Assembly (NCBI GenBank): GCA_016235125.1
Contig: JACRLZ010000002.1
Span: 744,001 to 808,000 of the forward strand
DNA: 64,000 bases
Direction: 5' to 3'
Origin: Sphingobacteriales bacterium
Lineage (GTDB): Bacteria > Bacteroidota > Bacteroidia > Chitinophagales > Chitinophagaceae
The notes under the pieces were generated by a model. It saw only the letters and a list, made by a program, of their open reading frames with translations, did not search any database and was not told the DNA's origin. Shown piece by piece: positions 43,478 through 53,438 of this stretch. Position numbers and translations under genes: made by a program. Position 1 is the first letter of the stretch, and each line of letters opens with the position of its first letter.

Positions 43478-44299
43478 ATGCAAGATCCCTCCTGCAAAAA
43501 CTGTGGAGATATTTTAACACTAAGCCAGCGGTTTTGCCCGCACTGCGGACAAAAAACAGGCATTCCACGCATAACAACCAGAAGTCTGGTGAAAGAATTC
43601 TTCCAAACAATTTTTCATGCTGAAAAAGGAATAATCAACCTGCTGAGAGGATTAGCGCTGCATCCGGGTACTGTTATTTCTGAATATGTGGGAGGAAAAA
43701 GAAAAAAATATTTCAACCCATTTACTTTTTTTGGCCTATGTGTCGCTTTTATGGTGTTAATTAATAGTTGGGTGAAACCTGAATCCCAGACACCAGGCAT
43801 AAGGACAGAGGTCATCAACAGATTGCCCGATGAAAGAATGAAGAATACTTATATCAGTACAGTAAAGAAAGATTCACAAATACAGGGATTCCTCAGCCGG
43901 AATATGAATTTCAGTACTCTGATCACAGCCCCATTTTTTGCATTATTTCTGTGGCTCTTTTTCCGGCAACGGGGAAAAAACTATGCTGAGATAACGGTAG
44001 CCTATATTTTACTTACAGCTTTTGCCACCGTTTTATACTCTATCATTATCATGCCCTGGCATTTTCTATTTAAAGGCAATCTGACTGCGAATGTGATTCT
44101 TTTTGCGGGGCTTATTCTTGAATCAATATACTATGCGTGGGGGTTGAAGACATTTTTCGGGTATAATACATTTGCCGGATACCGGAATATTTTGTTGGTT
44201 TTATGGCTTGCCGGTATTACCGGTTTCATTCTGCTACTGGGAGTATACTATGTTTATGTTTATGGCGGGGGGAGGTCGGTTGTAATACAATATTTATAG
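43478..44299 (+). CDS. DUF3667 membrane protein with N-terminal zinc ribbon
   Basis: 273 residues. An N-terminal zinc ribbon with two CxxC pairs (CKNCGDILTLSQRFCPHCG) is followed by the DUF3667 core: TRSLVKEFFQTIFHAEKGIINLLRGL, HPGTVISEYVGGKRKKYFNPFTFF, then four to five membrane helices to the end. The family is common in Bacteroidota and has no established function. Begins 19 bp after the MmcQ-type gene, so the two are probably co-transcribed; a 60-bp gap separates it from ppk1. Confidence 0.88.
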   Translation: MQDPSCKNCGDILTLSQRFCPHCGQKTGIPRITTRSLVKEFFQTIFHAEKGIINLLRGLALHPGTVISEYVGGKRKKYFNPFTFFGLCVAFMVLINSWVKPESQTPGIRTEVINRLPDERMKNTYISTVKKDSQIQGFLSRNMNFSTLITAPFFALFLWLFFRQRGKNYAEITVAYILLTAFATVLYSIIIMPWHFLFKGNLTANVILFAGLILESIYYAWGLKTFFGYNTFAGYRNILLVLWLAGITGFILLLGVYYVYVYGGGRSVVIQYL

Positions 44300-44359
44300 C
44301 TTAAATTTCAACAGAGTTTGCGGTAAAAAATCCATTATCTTAGTCCATAAACCTTTCGT

Positions 44360-46435
44360 ATGGGCGATGATAAATATATTTTTCTGAACAGGGATCTGAG
44401 CTGGCTTAGTTTTAATCACCGGGTACTGATGGAAGCGGCTGATGAAACAGTTCCGCTATACAGCCGTATTTCTTTTCTTTCCATCTTTTCTTCCAACCTG
44501 GATGAATTTTTCCGGGTTCGTATGCCTTCTATTTTTGCATTCACCAGCATTGAAGCCAAAAAAACTTCGCTTCGGGATGAATACCCGAAAGATCTGGTGC
44601 AACAGGTTCAGTCAATGGTATTTGAACAGCAGGAAGAATTTGGCCGCATATTTACCAAACAGATATTACCGGCGCTGAAACAAAATAATATTTGCCTTTA
44701 TTATGGAGAGTCAATCCATGCTGAACATTCTGAAAACATACGGGAATATTTTCTGGCAAAAGTTCTTTCTTTTTTGCAGCCTTTGATCTTGCAAAAAGAA
44801 AATCAGCAAAATGTATTTCTTGAGAATAATGCACTTTATTTTATTGTTGATCTCGAATTATCAGATCAGAACGACAAACATGTTTATGCATTGCTGAATA
44901 TTCCGTCAGCGAATCTTCCCCGGTTTTATGAATTATCAAAACTGGGAGCTGATCATTATCTCGTTTTTATGGATGATATAATTAGAGAAAATCTGGAAGA
45001 AGTTTTTCCCGGATATAGAATCCTTGGCGCCTATAGTGTAAAGCTGACCCGTGATGCAGAAATGAGTGTGGAAGATGAATTCAGCGGTGACATTGCGGAG
45101 AAAATTGAAAAACAACTGGAAAAGAGGGATACGGGACATGCCACCCGCCTGCTGTTTGATAAAACGATGCCTGAGGAGTTAAGGGACTTTGTTCAAAAGT
45201 ATTTTGAACTGAAGAAAGAAGAAATGGCAGAGGGCGGCCGATATCATAACCTAAAGGATCTGGGAAGTCTGCCCAACCCTAAAAAAGGAAAATTAACTTA
45301 TGAACCATGGCCGGCAATAAGCCATCCAGGTTTTGATAACCATCGATCCATTTTTCAATCGATTGCTGAACAGGAAAAAATGCTTCACCTGCCTTATCAT
45401 TCTTACAATTATATTCTTCGTTTTTTTAATGAAGCGGCCATTGATCCCAAAGTGCAGGAAATATTTGTTACACTTTACCGGGTTGCTGCCGATTCGCATA
45501 TTGTAAATGCATTGATAAGTGCCGCAAGAAATGGCAAAAAAGTGACTGTATTTGTGGAATTGAAGGCAAGGTTTGATGAGGCCAATAATTTGCGATGGTC
45601 GAAGAAAATGAAAGCGGCAGGTGTAAAAATAATCAACAGCATCCCCCGGTTAAAAGTGCATGCAAAAGTAGCTATGGTCAAAAGAAATGAAAACGATGGG
45701 AACAAGTTATATTCCTTCCTGGCTACAGGAAATTTTAATGAATCTACAGGAAGATTTTATACGGATCATGTAATGTTTACACCCAATCCAGAATTCGGAA
45801 ATGAACTGGATATGCTGTTTGAATACCTGCAATCAAGGAAACAGCCTTCAGAATATGGAAAGATGCCTTTTAAGCATTTACTGGTATCACAGTTTAATAT
45901 GATCAAACGTTTTGGCCAGTTGATACAAAGAGAAATTGATAATGCGAAAGAGGGTAAGCCAGCATCCATTATTATCAAAGTAAATAACCTGCAGGAAAGA
46001 AACATGATTGAAAAGTTATACAAAGCAAGCAGGGCGGGGGTAAAGATAAAAGTGCTGGCGAGGAGTATTTGTGCATTAGCACCCGGAGTTCCGGGGCAAA
46101 GTGAAAACATAAGTGTACATCGTATCGTGGACAGGTACCTGGAGCATGCAAGAGTATTCGTATTTCATAACAATGGCTCGCCGGAATATTTTATGGGCAG
46201 CGCTGACTGGATGAATAGGAATCTGCATAGCAGAATTGAAGTAGTATTTCCCGTATACGATAAAAATTTATGCGATGAAATCAATCATATTCTGCGATTA
46301 CAATTAAGCGATAGCAGCAAAGCTGTATTATTAACTTTTGATCTGCAAAACAAGAGAATAGAGAATGCTCCCGGTATGCCTTCTTTAGCTGCTCAGGAGG
46401 CTATCTATTATTATGTAAAAAACCTTAAGACATAA
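44360..46435 (+). CDS. ppk1: Polyphosphate kinase 1
   Basis: 691 residues, the full length of PPK1, which reversibly makes polyphosphate from ATP. The N-terminal domain opens with FLNRDLSWLSFNHRVLMEA and SSNLDEFFRVRMP. The middle and C-terminal phospholipase-D-like domains have YHSYNYILRFFNEAA, the autophosphorylated histidine His434 in RLKVHAKVAM, FLATGNFNE, and the second conserved region GSADWMNRNLHSRIE. Peripheral to the inner membrane in studied species. TATCTTAG at 44336-44343 is a weak -7 candidate. It is ended by a strong hairpin shared with the convergent protease gene. Confidence 0.97.
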   Translation: MGDDKYIFLNRDLSWLSFNHRVLMEAADETVPLYSRISFLSIFSSNLDEFFRVRMPSIFAFTSIEAKKTSLRDEYPKDLVQQVQSMVFEQQEEFGRIFTKQILPALKQNNICLYYGESIHAEHSENIREYFLAKVLSFLQPLILQKENQQNVFLENNALYFIVDLELSDQNDKHVYALLNIPSANLPRFYELSKLGADHYLVFMDDIIRENLEEVFPGYRILGAYSVKLTRDAEMSVEDEFSGDIAEKIEKQLEKRDTGHATRLLFDKTMPEELRDFVQKYFELKKEEMAEGGRYHNLKDLGSLPNPKKGKLTYEPWPAISHPGFDNHRSIFQSIAEQEKMLHLPYHSYNYILRFFNEAAIDPKVQEIFVTLYRVAADSHIVNALISAARNGKKVTVFVELKARFDEANNLRWSKKMKAAGVKIINSIPRLKVHAKVAMVKRNENDGNKLYSFLATGNFNESTGRFYTDHVMFTPNPEFGNELDMLFEYLQSRKQPSEYGKMPFKHLLVSQFNMIKRFGQLIQREIDNAKEGKPASIIIKVNNLQERNMIEKLYKASRAGVKIKVLARSICALAPGVPGQSENISVHRIVDRYLEHARVFVFHNNGSPEYFMGSADWMNRNLHSRIEVVFPVYDKNLCDEINHILRLQLSDSSKAVLLTFDLQNKRIENAPGMPSLAAQEAIYYYVKNLKT

Positions 46436-46437
46436 AA

Positions 46438-46466
46438 AAGGCTAAATACTTCTGGTATTTAGCCTT
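46438..46466. terminator. Terminator between ppk1 and the subtilisin-like protease gene
   Basis: AAGGCTAAATAC (46438-46449) and GTATTTAGCCTT (46455-46466) form a perfect 12-bp stem with a 5-nt loop. The poly-T tail is on the minus strand (from AAAAAA at 46434-46439), so it chiefly ends the protease transcript, and likely also ppk1. Confidence 0.9.
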
Positions 46467-46485
46467 CTGGTTTATTCGGAAGTTT

Positions 46486-49400
46486 TTATTGAGTTAATAC
46501 CTGGCCATTGGCAAGCTTTCTTCCGGATGCATCATATAATACAACCTGGTAGATACCATGCCCAAATCTTCTCAGGTCAACATCCATATTCTGATAAGGA
46601 CTGTTGATGGTATAAACTTTAGTGTACACCCTTGCTCCTTTAGAGTCGAAGATTGTCAGCGTATTCTTTACGTTAGTGCCGGGTGTATAATAAGCAACAT
46701 TGAACTGGCCTGCATTCGGGCTTGGGAAAATGAATAATTTGGTTGTTGCAGAATCCCTGATGGCCATTATCTGAGATGTGTTGCTGCAGGGCAATCCGGT
46801 TGTATTGGTAACGGTCACTGTGTAGTTACCGATACCACTCAGATTAATGCCTGTAATTGTCGATGAAATGGCGCCGGCAATCAGCACTCCATTCTTATAC
46901 CATGCATAATTATAAGTGCCCGGAGGAGTAACATTGGCTGTAAGTGTTGTTGTCAATCCGGGGAATAAACTGCTATAAGGTGAAGCAGAGATCGTAACCA
47001 CCGGATTTGGACTTACTGCCACTACTGTTGATGACGAGCTATTGGAGCAGCCACTTGAATTTGTTACAGTTACCGAGTAAGACCCGGAATTCGTAACAGT
47101 GATTGATTGAGTCGTTGCACCGTTGCTCCACAACCATGAGCTACCGGCAGAAGCTGTCAGCACCACATTGCTTCCCTGGCAGAAAGCAAGTGGCCCGCCT
47201 GCTGAAATATTTGCAGCAGGTATGGGATTTACTGTTACTGCTGTATTCGGTGAAATGCTTACACAACCGCCTGCTTGTGTAACCTGCACTGAATAGTTGG
47301 TAGAACCAATGGGTCCATTAACTGTGATGGATTGTGTAGTGGCTCCATTACTCCATAAATAAGCATTGCCCGCATTGGCTGTTAACGTAACACTACCACC
47401 CTGGCAGAAGGTAACAGGGCCGCTTGCAGAAACGACAGCAGGCGGATTGGGATTAACAGTTACAGTCGTTGCTGCAGAGGTGGTGCTGCATCCAAATGAA
47501 TTGGTAACGGTAACTGTGTAGTTTCCTGATGTGGTTACCGTGATGGATTGAGTAGTAGCGCCATTGCTCCACGACCATGAACTGCCTGCAGAAGCTGTAA
47601 GTACAACACTTAATCCCTGGCAGAATGTAGTAGGTCCGCCTGCTGAAATGCTGGCTGTTGGTGCAGGATTAACTACAACAGTTGTGGCAGGTGATGTGCT
47701 TACACAACTTCCTGTTGTAACTGTTACGGAATAAGTCCCAGCTGTACTTACGGTGATAGATTGGGAAGTTGCGCCGTTACTCCATGAATAGGAAGTTCCT
47801 GCATTAGCGGTTAGGGTTACACTGCTTCCCTGACAGAAAGTAGTCGGTCCACCCGCTGATATTGAAGCCACAGGAACCTGAGTAATTGTTAAGGTAACAG
47901 CTGTTCTGTTTGTGCTTTCGCAAAGTGTGATATTATCTCTGCTGGCAGCATAATAGGTAATAGTACCTGCAGTATTTAAGATTGGGTTTACCACAACATT
48001 TCCGCCCGTAGGTGCATCATACCAAACAACAGTGAATCCGGGAGGTACAGTTGCTGTTGCAGTTAAAGTTGGAATAGGATTACCGGGACAAACCGTGGCT
48101 GACTGATTACCTCCACTTAAAGGTGCTGGAATATTTGCACCTCCTACATTAATTGCTAATGTAGCCGGAGCAGTCTGGCAAGTTCCGTTTGAAGCAAATA
48201 CCGATACGTTACCGCTTGAACTTCCTGCAAGATAATTGATGGTGATATTTGTTGTTCCCTGGCCGCTTGCTATAGTTGCACCCGGTGGGGCAGTCCATGT
48301 ATAGCTTGTTGCTCCTGAAACAGGGCTGATTGAATATGGAACTCCGTTAGGTGTGCCACAAATGTTAGTTTGACCTGTAATAGCACCTACGGCGCCCAAT
48401 CCACCACCACCTGCCGATGAAGTAACATTTATTGCTATGGCCCTTTCACTTACTGAACCTACCGAATTGTTTTTTGCAACAATCGTAAACCAATAACTGG
48501 TGGAGGCCGCTAATCCTGTTGCTGTATATGTAGTGCCCGTAATATTCGATCCCTGAATAACAAATGCACCCGTAGCTAAATCAAGTCTGTAAATATCATA
48601 GTGGGTGGCGTTGGTAACAGCTGTCCAGGTAAGATTAACTTCGCCGGCACTGCAGCTTGTACCTCCGGCATTGGCAAAACCTGTGACGGTTCCCAGAATT
48701 TTAAAGGGAGCGTCACTCATGTCAGTAACTGCTCCGCTGCTAACTCTCACTTTAGCCGTTGAAGTATTGGCTGCAGGTACTGTCCAGGTTAATCTTGTTG
48801 TGGCAGGCGGTGCAGAGCTAATTAAAGTCCATGTAGCTCCATTATCCAAAGAATATTCTATGTTTTGAGTTCCTGTAATACCGGCATTATCCCATGTAAT
48901 AACTTCCTGTGAACCGGGGTTGAAGGATTCAGGGCCATTGGGGTATGTTACTTCAATATAAGGCTGGTCAATGATCCATGTTAATGCAAAAGTCTGTGGA
49001 CCACTGGGGATGGAAGTTCCATTAACTGTTAATGTATAGGAACCTGCCGGAGGATTATCGATAGTGACCTGCTCAATATTGCTGATATTATCTACTGCTT
49101 GTGTTGCATTAAAAGAAGGATTGTTTTTATCAAGAATCCAGGGTAATGTGGTTGTAGCGCCATTTACAACGGTCAGATCAAGATCGTTAACCAATGCCGG
49201 GTTTGCATTGGCAGCAGCTGCGGGATCATTCCAGGTCAGCATTACCCTTAACCGGGCTGCACCTGCAGGTACTGTGATATTGGTGTTGCTAACACCGCTC
49301 GTAGTTAATGCGGGACCCAGGAGGTAACGATTTTCCTCCAGAATTTTTACAGCAGCCAAAGCATTGATACGGCCAAAACCAAAACGGTAATCGGGCCCGG

Positions 49401-50874
49401 GATTACCTAAATCCTGTGCTGAATTACAAGCTGCATTTTTTATTAGTGTTGATGGTGGAATATTATTGCTGTTTAACTGCTTATATCGTTGTACCAATAA
49501 AGACAAAGAACCTGCAATACCGGGAGTGGACATTGATGTTCCTGATAATGTTGCGTAAGTATTTAGTGGTGTTGAAGTGGAAAAGACACTTGTACCCATG
49601 GCAACCAATTCAGGTTTTATTCTTCCATCCTGAACCGGGCCACAACTGCTTGAACTTGCTAATCCTTCCAACGATGAAATGTTACCTACGACAACATTAT
49701 TCTTTGCAGATTTCCCAGTCCCGGTAATAGTCATATATTGACCTGAACAGGTAGTTCCGGCATTACCCGATGAATGAGCATGCAGATGGTAGGCGAAATT
49801 ATTGAGATTAATATCTGTATTCCGGCTTCTTAATGTGTATTGAATCTGTATTCCGTTAATGTTGCAGGAAACGGAACCACCATCATTATAGGAATGGCTG
49901 CTTGCAATTAAGTTATTGGCAGGAATACCAACCGCCATTTCAGCCTGAACATCTCCATTATAGTTCCACGAAAATAAATTTGCGTTTGGAGCCATTCCTC
50001 TGGCAAATGGATTTAACAGACCACGGCCTAATATAGTGCCGGCAACATGGGTTGAGTGTTGCTGGGGTGAACTGGATTCAACCTGTGTAAGCCGGCTGGC
50101 AGGAAGAAAATCCATATGAGGGCTTATTTCACCTGCATCCCAAACTCCTATGTTGATTCCATCACCTTTCAGATTTCTTGTTCCATCCCCAATTACATTC
50201 ACACGATGCAATGACCTTCCGGGTAAATTGTCATTTTGTTTTGGCCCCTCAACAAACTCTACCCACTGCACAAAAGGTAATGCAACAAGGATATTTAGGT
50301 TAGACTGATGAACTCTTATAGTAAATGTGCGGAACATTGCAGGCATTTCTTCAATAACGATTGCTTCTACAGCTTGCAATGACGCTGCGATTGCCTGTGT
50401 TGTTAGTTTCTCATAAGTTAATACAGTAACATCAACAAAGTCGGTGGCGGGTATGGCATAGGGAGGAATTATTTTATTCAACACTTCGGGTGTTGCTTTT
50501 TGCTCAGGCGTAAACTGAAATATGCTTCTGATGGAAAAAGTTTTTAAGACATCAGTATTGATGTTTTTTGCAATAGCGGCTGTATAAGCGTTATTCGGGA
50601 TATAATCAATAAGCACAATGCCTGATGATTTCAATAGTCCCTTTGTCTGATCATCCGGTAAAGTATTAAACTGAATGGTAACATAATGCTTTTCGCCAAA
50701 CAAACTGTTCTGAAGAACAGGCGCATTTTTCGTAATCGCTTCAATATTTTTTTCGGGTAAAAATTCTCCTGCATGAAGCAGGATACGGTAATCCTGTATT
50801 TTTTGAGCGGATAAAGAAACTGTAACAAACAGAGAACAAATCAGGACTGTTATAATAGTAAAGAAGCGCTTCAT
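46486..50874 (-). CDS. Secreted subtilisin-like (S8) protease with Ig-like repeats and T9SS sorting domain
   Basis: 1462 residues from the ATG at 50874, which opens a signal peptide ending VSLSAQ. After a ~200-residue pro-region comes the S8 domain with the triad Asp246 (NIGVWDAGE), His276 (QHSTHVAG) and Ser447 (SGTSMSTPG). Then follow a P-domain-like beta-sandwich (about 535-645), a second sandwich, an Fn3 domain (about 740-820) and PKD/Ig-like repeats. The last ~80 residues are a type A T9SS sorting domain (FIFPSPNAGQFNV...LANGQVLTQ), so it leaves the cell through the type IX system and is probably released or attached to surface LPS. Likely role is degradation of external protein. Confidence 0.94.
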   Translation of the reverse strand: MKRFFTIITVLICSLFVTVSLSAQKIQDYRILLHAGEFLPEKNIEAITKNAPVLQNSLFGEKHYVTIQFNTLPDDQTKGLLKSSGIVLIDYIPNNAYTAAIAKNINTDVLKTFSIRSIFQFTPEQKATPEVLNKIIPPYAIPATDFVDVTVLTYEKLTTQAIAASLQAVEAIVIEEMPAMFRTFTIRVHQSNLNILVALPFVQWVEFVEGPKQNDNLPGRSLHRVNVIGDGTRNLKGDGINIGVWDAGEISPHMDFLPASRLTQVESSSPQQHSTHVAGTILGRGLLNPFARGMAPNANLFSWNYNGDVQAEMAVGIPANNLIASSHSYNDGGSVSCNINGIQIQYTLRSRNTDINLNNFAYHLHAHSSGNAGTTCSGQYMTITGTGKSAKNNVVVGNISSLEGLASSSSCGPVQDGRIKPELVAMGTSVFSTSTPLNTYATLSGTSMSTPGIAGSLSLLVQRYKQLNSNNIPPSTLIKNAACNSAQDLGNPGPDYRFGFGRINALAAVKILEENRYLLGPALTTSGVSNTNITVPAGAARLRVMLTWNDPAAAANANPALVNDLDLTVVNGATTTLPWILDKNNPSFNATQAVDNISNIEQVTIDNPPAGSYTLTVNGTSIPSGPQTFALTWIIDQPYIEVTYPNGPESFNPGSQEVITWDNAGITGTQNIEYSLDNGATWTLISSAPPATTRLTWTVPAANTSTAKVRVSSGAVTDMSDAPFKILGTVTGFANAGGTSCSAGEVNLTWTAVTNATHYDIYRLDLATGAFVIQGSNITGTTYTATGLAASTSYWFTIVAKNNSVGSVSERAIAINVTSSAGGGGLGAVGAITGQTNICGTPNGVPYSISPVSGATSYTWTAPPGATIASGQGTTNITINYLAGSSSGNVSVFASNGTCQTAPATLAINVGGANIPAPLSGGNQSATVCPGNPIPTLTATATVPPGFTVVWYDAPTGGNVVVNPILNTAGTITYYAASRDNITLCESTNRTAVTLTITQVPVASISAGGPTTFCQGSSVTLTANAGTSYSWSNGATSQSITVSTAGTYSVTVTTGSCVSTSPATTVVVNPAPTASISAGGPTTFCQGLSVVLTASAGSSWSWSNGATTQSITVTTSGNYTVTVTNSFGCSTTSAATTVTVNPNPPAVVSASGPVTFCQGGSVTLTANAGNAYLWSNGATTQSITVNGPIGSTNYSVQVTQAGGCVSISPNTAVTVNPIPAANISAGGPLAFCQGSNVVLTASAGSSWLWSNGATTQSITVTNSGSYSVTVTNSSGCSNSSSSTVVAVSPNPVVTISASPYSSLFPGLTTTLTANVTPPGTYNYAWYKNGVLIAGAISSTITGINLSGIGNYTVTVTNTTGLPCSNTSQIMAIRDSATTKLFIFPSPNAGQFNVAYYTPGTNVKNTLTIFDSKGARVYTKVYTINSPYQNMDVDLRRFGHGIYQVVLYDASGRKLANGQVLTQ
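46997..47867 (-). repeat. Four tandem Ig-like repeat units inside the protease gene
   Basis: Four ~72-residue units, each ISAGGP-x-x-FCQG, T/SAG-x-S/A-x-x-WSNGATTQSITV, YSVTVT-x-x-x-x-C and ending in VNP-x-P. They are close enough at the DNA level to recombine. A fifth, diverged unit (VTISASPYSSLFPGL) lies downstream. Confidence 0.85.
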
Positions 50875-51003
50875 AATGTTAGTTTTAATTGAATAAATCT
50901 GCCAGAAAAACAGAATGGAAAAATACATTAATTTTTAAATAAAAGCAGAAAGGATTTTTCACTTTTGGTATGGTGACCGAATAGTATTGATTATCAGATA
51001 GCC

Positions 51004-51011
51004 TATCTTTA
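51004..51011 (+). promoter_or_regulatory. Putative -7 box of the DHDPS-family gene
   Basis: TATCTTTA differs by one base from TANNTTTG and lies 20 bp before the ATG at 51031. No -33 box is clear. Confidence 0.35.
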
Positions 51012-51030
51012 GATCCTAAAAATCAGGGAT

Positions 51031-51930
51031 ATGTCTTTTGAATGGAAAGGGATTTTTCCGGCTTTACTTACAGCTTTTACTGATGATGACCGGTTGGATA
51101 TGGATATGTTTGAAAAAAATCTTGCCGCTCAGGTGAACGCCGGGATTCACGGTATCATAATTGGCGGTTCATTAGGTGAAGCAAGCACTATTACAGAAAA
51201 AGAAAAAGAAGAGATGACGGAATTTTCTGTAGAATACCTAAATGGTAAAATTCCGGTGATTGTCAATATAGCAGAAAGCACAACAAAGGATGCAATAAAG
51301 CAGGCTGCCAATGCAAGACAATGGGGAGCTGATGGATTAATGCTTCTGCCGCCTATGAGATATAAAAGTGATGATAAAGAAACGATCACTTACTTTAAAG
51401 ATGTGGCCAATTCAACTGACCTGCCCATCATGATCTATAATAACCCGGTGGATTATAAAATTGATACAAGGCCGGAAATGTTTGCAGAATTGGTGAAGCA
51501 TGAAAATATACAGGCATTGAAGGAAAGTTCAAGAGATGTGACAAATCTTACGAGGATGAAAAATCTTTATGGCGACAGGATTAAAGTTCTTTGCGGAGTT
51601 GATACACTGGCAATGGAAGAACTCTGTCTCGGCGCTGATGGATGGGTGGCAGGATTGGTGGATGCTTTTCCAAATGAAACAGTCGCTATTTATAAATTAG
51701 TAAAGGCCGGAATGATTAAAGAAGCGACAAAAATCTATCGCTGGTTCATGCCATTACTTGAATTGGATATTCATCCGAGGCTGGTGCAATACATAAAGCT
51801 TGCAGCGGCACAAACTGGCATTGGCAGCGAATATGTAAGGGCGCCGAGATTAAGACTGGAGGGAGAGGAGAGGAAAAGGGTATTAAAAATCATTAATGAT
51901 AGGATTGCGAACAGACCCCATATTCAATAA
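51031..51930 (+). CDS. Dihydrodipicolinate synthase (DapA)-family lyase
   Basis: 299 residues, full (beta/alpha)8 barrel of the class I aldolase DHDPS superfamily: FPALLTAFTDD, IHGIIIGGSLGEASTIT (substrate carboxylate loop), Tyr136 in MIYNNPVDY and the Schiff-base Lys164 in QALKESS. The S-L-G-E-A variant of the usual T-G-E motif points away from true lysine-pathway DapA. Because it is followed 17 bp later by an alpha-ketoglutaric-semialdehyde-type dehydrogenase, a catabolic role is likely: deaminase of pyrroline-4-hydroxy-2-carboxylate (hydroxyproline route) or a keto-deoxy-sugar-acid dehydratase. Both supply the semialdehyde to the next enzyme. Cytoplasmic. Confidence 0.88.
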   Translation: MSFEWKGIFPALLTAFTDDDRLDMDMFEKNLAAQVNAGIHGIIIGGSLGEASTITEKEKEEMTEFSVEYLNGKIPVIVNIAESTTKDAIKQAANARQWGADGLMLLPPMRYKSDDKETITYFKDVANSTDLPIMIYNNPVDYKIDTRPEMFAELVKHENIQALKESSRDVTNLTRMKNLYGDRIKVLCGVDTLAMEELCLGADGWVAGLVDAFPNETVAIYKLVKAGMIKEATKIYRWFMPLLELDIHPRLVQYIKLAAAQTGIGSEYVRAPRLRLEGEERKRVLKIINDRIANRPHIQ

Positions 51931-51947
51931 TTAATTTTCAATATTCA

Positions 51948-53429
51948 ATGTTCAAAGATGCTACAACTGACGAAGTGAATAATGTGGTGCAACAAGCATG
52001 GAAAGCATATCATGTGTACAGAAAATTTTCATTGAAGCAGCGGGCACAATTTATGCGGAGAGTCGCAATGGAGTTGGAAGCCTGCGGCGAAGCCCTGATC
52101 CAAACAGCTATGGGGGAAACTAATCTCCCTGAAGCAAGGCTGAGAAATGAAAGGGCCAGAACTATTTTTCAACTGAATAGTTATGCCGATGCCTGTGAAA
52201 GAGGCGAATGGCTGGATATAAGAATTGATACGGCGATACCCGATAAAAATCCACCCAAACCGGATATAAGAAAAATGCTGGTTCCCTTAGGGCCTGTTGT
52301 TGTTTTCGGGGCCTCTAATTTTCCTATTGCCTATTCAACTGCCGGTGGTGATACAGCCTGTGCATTTGCTGCCGGCTGCCCCGTGATTGTAAAAGCACAT
52401 CCGGCACATCCAAATACATCGCAGATTGTTGCTGATGCTATTTTCAAAGCAGTTGATAAATGCATTATGCCTGAGGGAATTTTTGCTCATGTTCATGGTG
52501 TGAATTTTGAAATTGGCAAGGCGTTGGTAATGCATCCATATGTAAAAGCAGTTGGATTTACAGGTTCTTATATTGGCGGAAAGCAATTATTCGATTGGGC
52601 TAACCAAAGAAAGGAACCCATTCCTGTTTTTGCAGAAATGGGGAGTGTCAATCCTGTTTTTCTTTTACCTGAGAAATTGCGATCAGCTGCTGCTGATATT
52701 GCAAAAATGTATGCCGGTTCAATTACACTTGGTGTTGGACAATTTTGTACAAAACCGGGTCTGATAATTGGAGTGGAAAGCGGTTCATTACAAACTTTTA
52801 TTCATGATCTGGGTAAGGCGGTTCAGCAAATTACACCTGCTGCAATGCTTCATCCGGGAATTGTAAAATCCTATAAGGAGAAAAAGGGAAATGCATTGTT
52901 GCAGGAAGAAGTTCATTTGGTTGCTGAATCGGAAACAACAGTTAAAGAGAATGAAGGATTGCCGACCATCGCCACTGCAAGCGGTAGTGCATTCCTGGAT
53001 AATCCTGTACTTCACCAGGAAGTATTTGGCCCATATTCATTAGTGATTCGCTGTAAAGACATGAATGAAATAATTGAAGTGGCAAAATACCTGGAAGGGC
53101 AATTGACTTGTACTTTGATGGCGACAGAAAATGACATCCGTCAAAATGAAATGTTAGTAGAGGCTGTGAAAAATATTTGCGGACGAATTATTTTGAACGG
53201 AGTACCGACAGGAGTGGAAGTTTGTTTAAGTATGCAGCACGGCGGGCCATTTCCGGCTACTACTGATTCAAGATTCACCTCTGTTGGGGCCGATGGAATA
53301 AAAAGATTTGCCAGACCAATTGCTTTTCAAAACTGGCCCAATGAATTATTACCGGATGAGCTGAAGAATGAGAATCCTTTAGGGATATGGAGAACTATAA
53401 ATAACGAATTAACAAAATCTGCTGTTTAA
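51948..53429 (+). CDS. Aldehyde dehydrogenase (alpha-ketoglutaric semialdehyde dehydrogenase type)
   Basis: 493 residues. ALDH superfamily: GPVVVFGASNFPIAYST, the VKAHPAHP nucleotide-binding region, FTGSYIGGKQLFDWA, catalytic Glu230 in AEMGSVNPVF and nucleophile Cys267 in GVGQFCTKPG. The AEMGSVNP and GQFCTKPG forms are typical of NADP-dependent 2,5-dioxopentanoate (alpha-ketoglutaric semialdehyde) dehydrogenases, which feed the TCA cycle as 2-oxoglutarate. It forms an operon with the DHDPS-family gene and is followed 9 bp later by the Asp-box protein. Substrate is inferred from the pair; other semialdehydes are possible. Confidence 0.88.
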   Translation: MFKDATTDEVNNVVQQAWKAYHVYRKFSLKQRAQFMRRVAMELEACGEALIQTAMGETNLPEARLRNERARTIFQLNSYADACERGEWLDIRIDTAIPDKNPPKPDIRKMLVPLGPVVVFGASNFPIAYSTAGGDTACAFAAGCPVIVKAHPAHPNTSQIVADAIFKAVDKCIMPEGIFAHVHGVNFEIGKALVMHPYVKAVGFTGSYIGGKQLFDWANQRKEPIPVFAEMGSVNPVFLLPEKLRSAAADIAKMYAGSITLGVGQFCTKPGLIIGVESGSLQTFIHDLGKAVQQITPAAMLHPGIVKSYKEKKGNALLQEEVHLVAESETTVKENEGLPTIATASGSAFLDNPVLHQEVFGPYSLVIRCKDMNEIIEVAKYLEGQLTCTLMATENDIRQNEMLVEAVKNICGRIILNGVPTGVEVCLSMQHGGPFPATTDSRFTSVGADGIKRFARPIAFQNWPNELLPDELKNENPLGIWRTINNELTKSAV

Positions 53430-53438
53430 ATAACGCTT

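Noticed and set aside
46997-47867. Regularly spaced repeats that could suggest a CRISPR array
   Set aside because: The units are ~215 bp, code for Ig-like domains in frame and have no unique spacers or cas genes.
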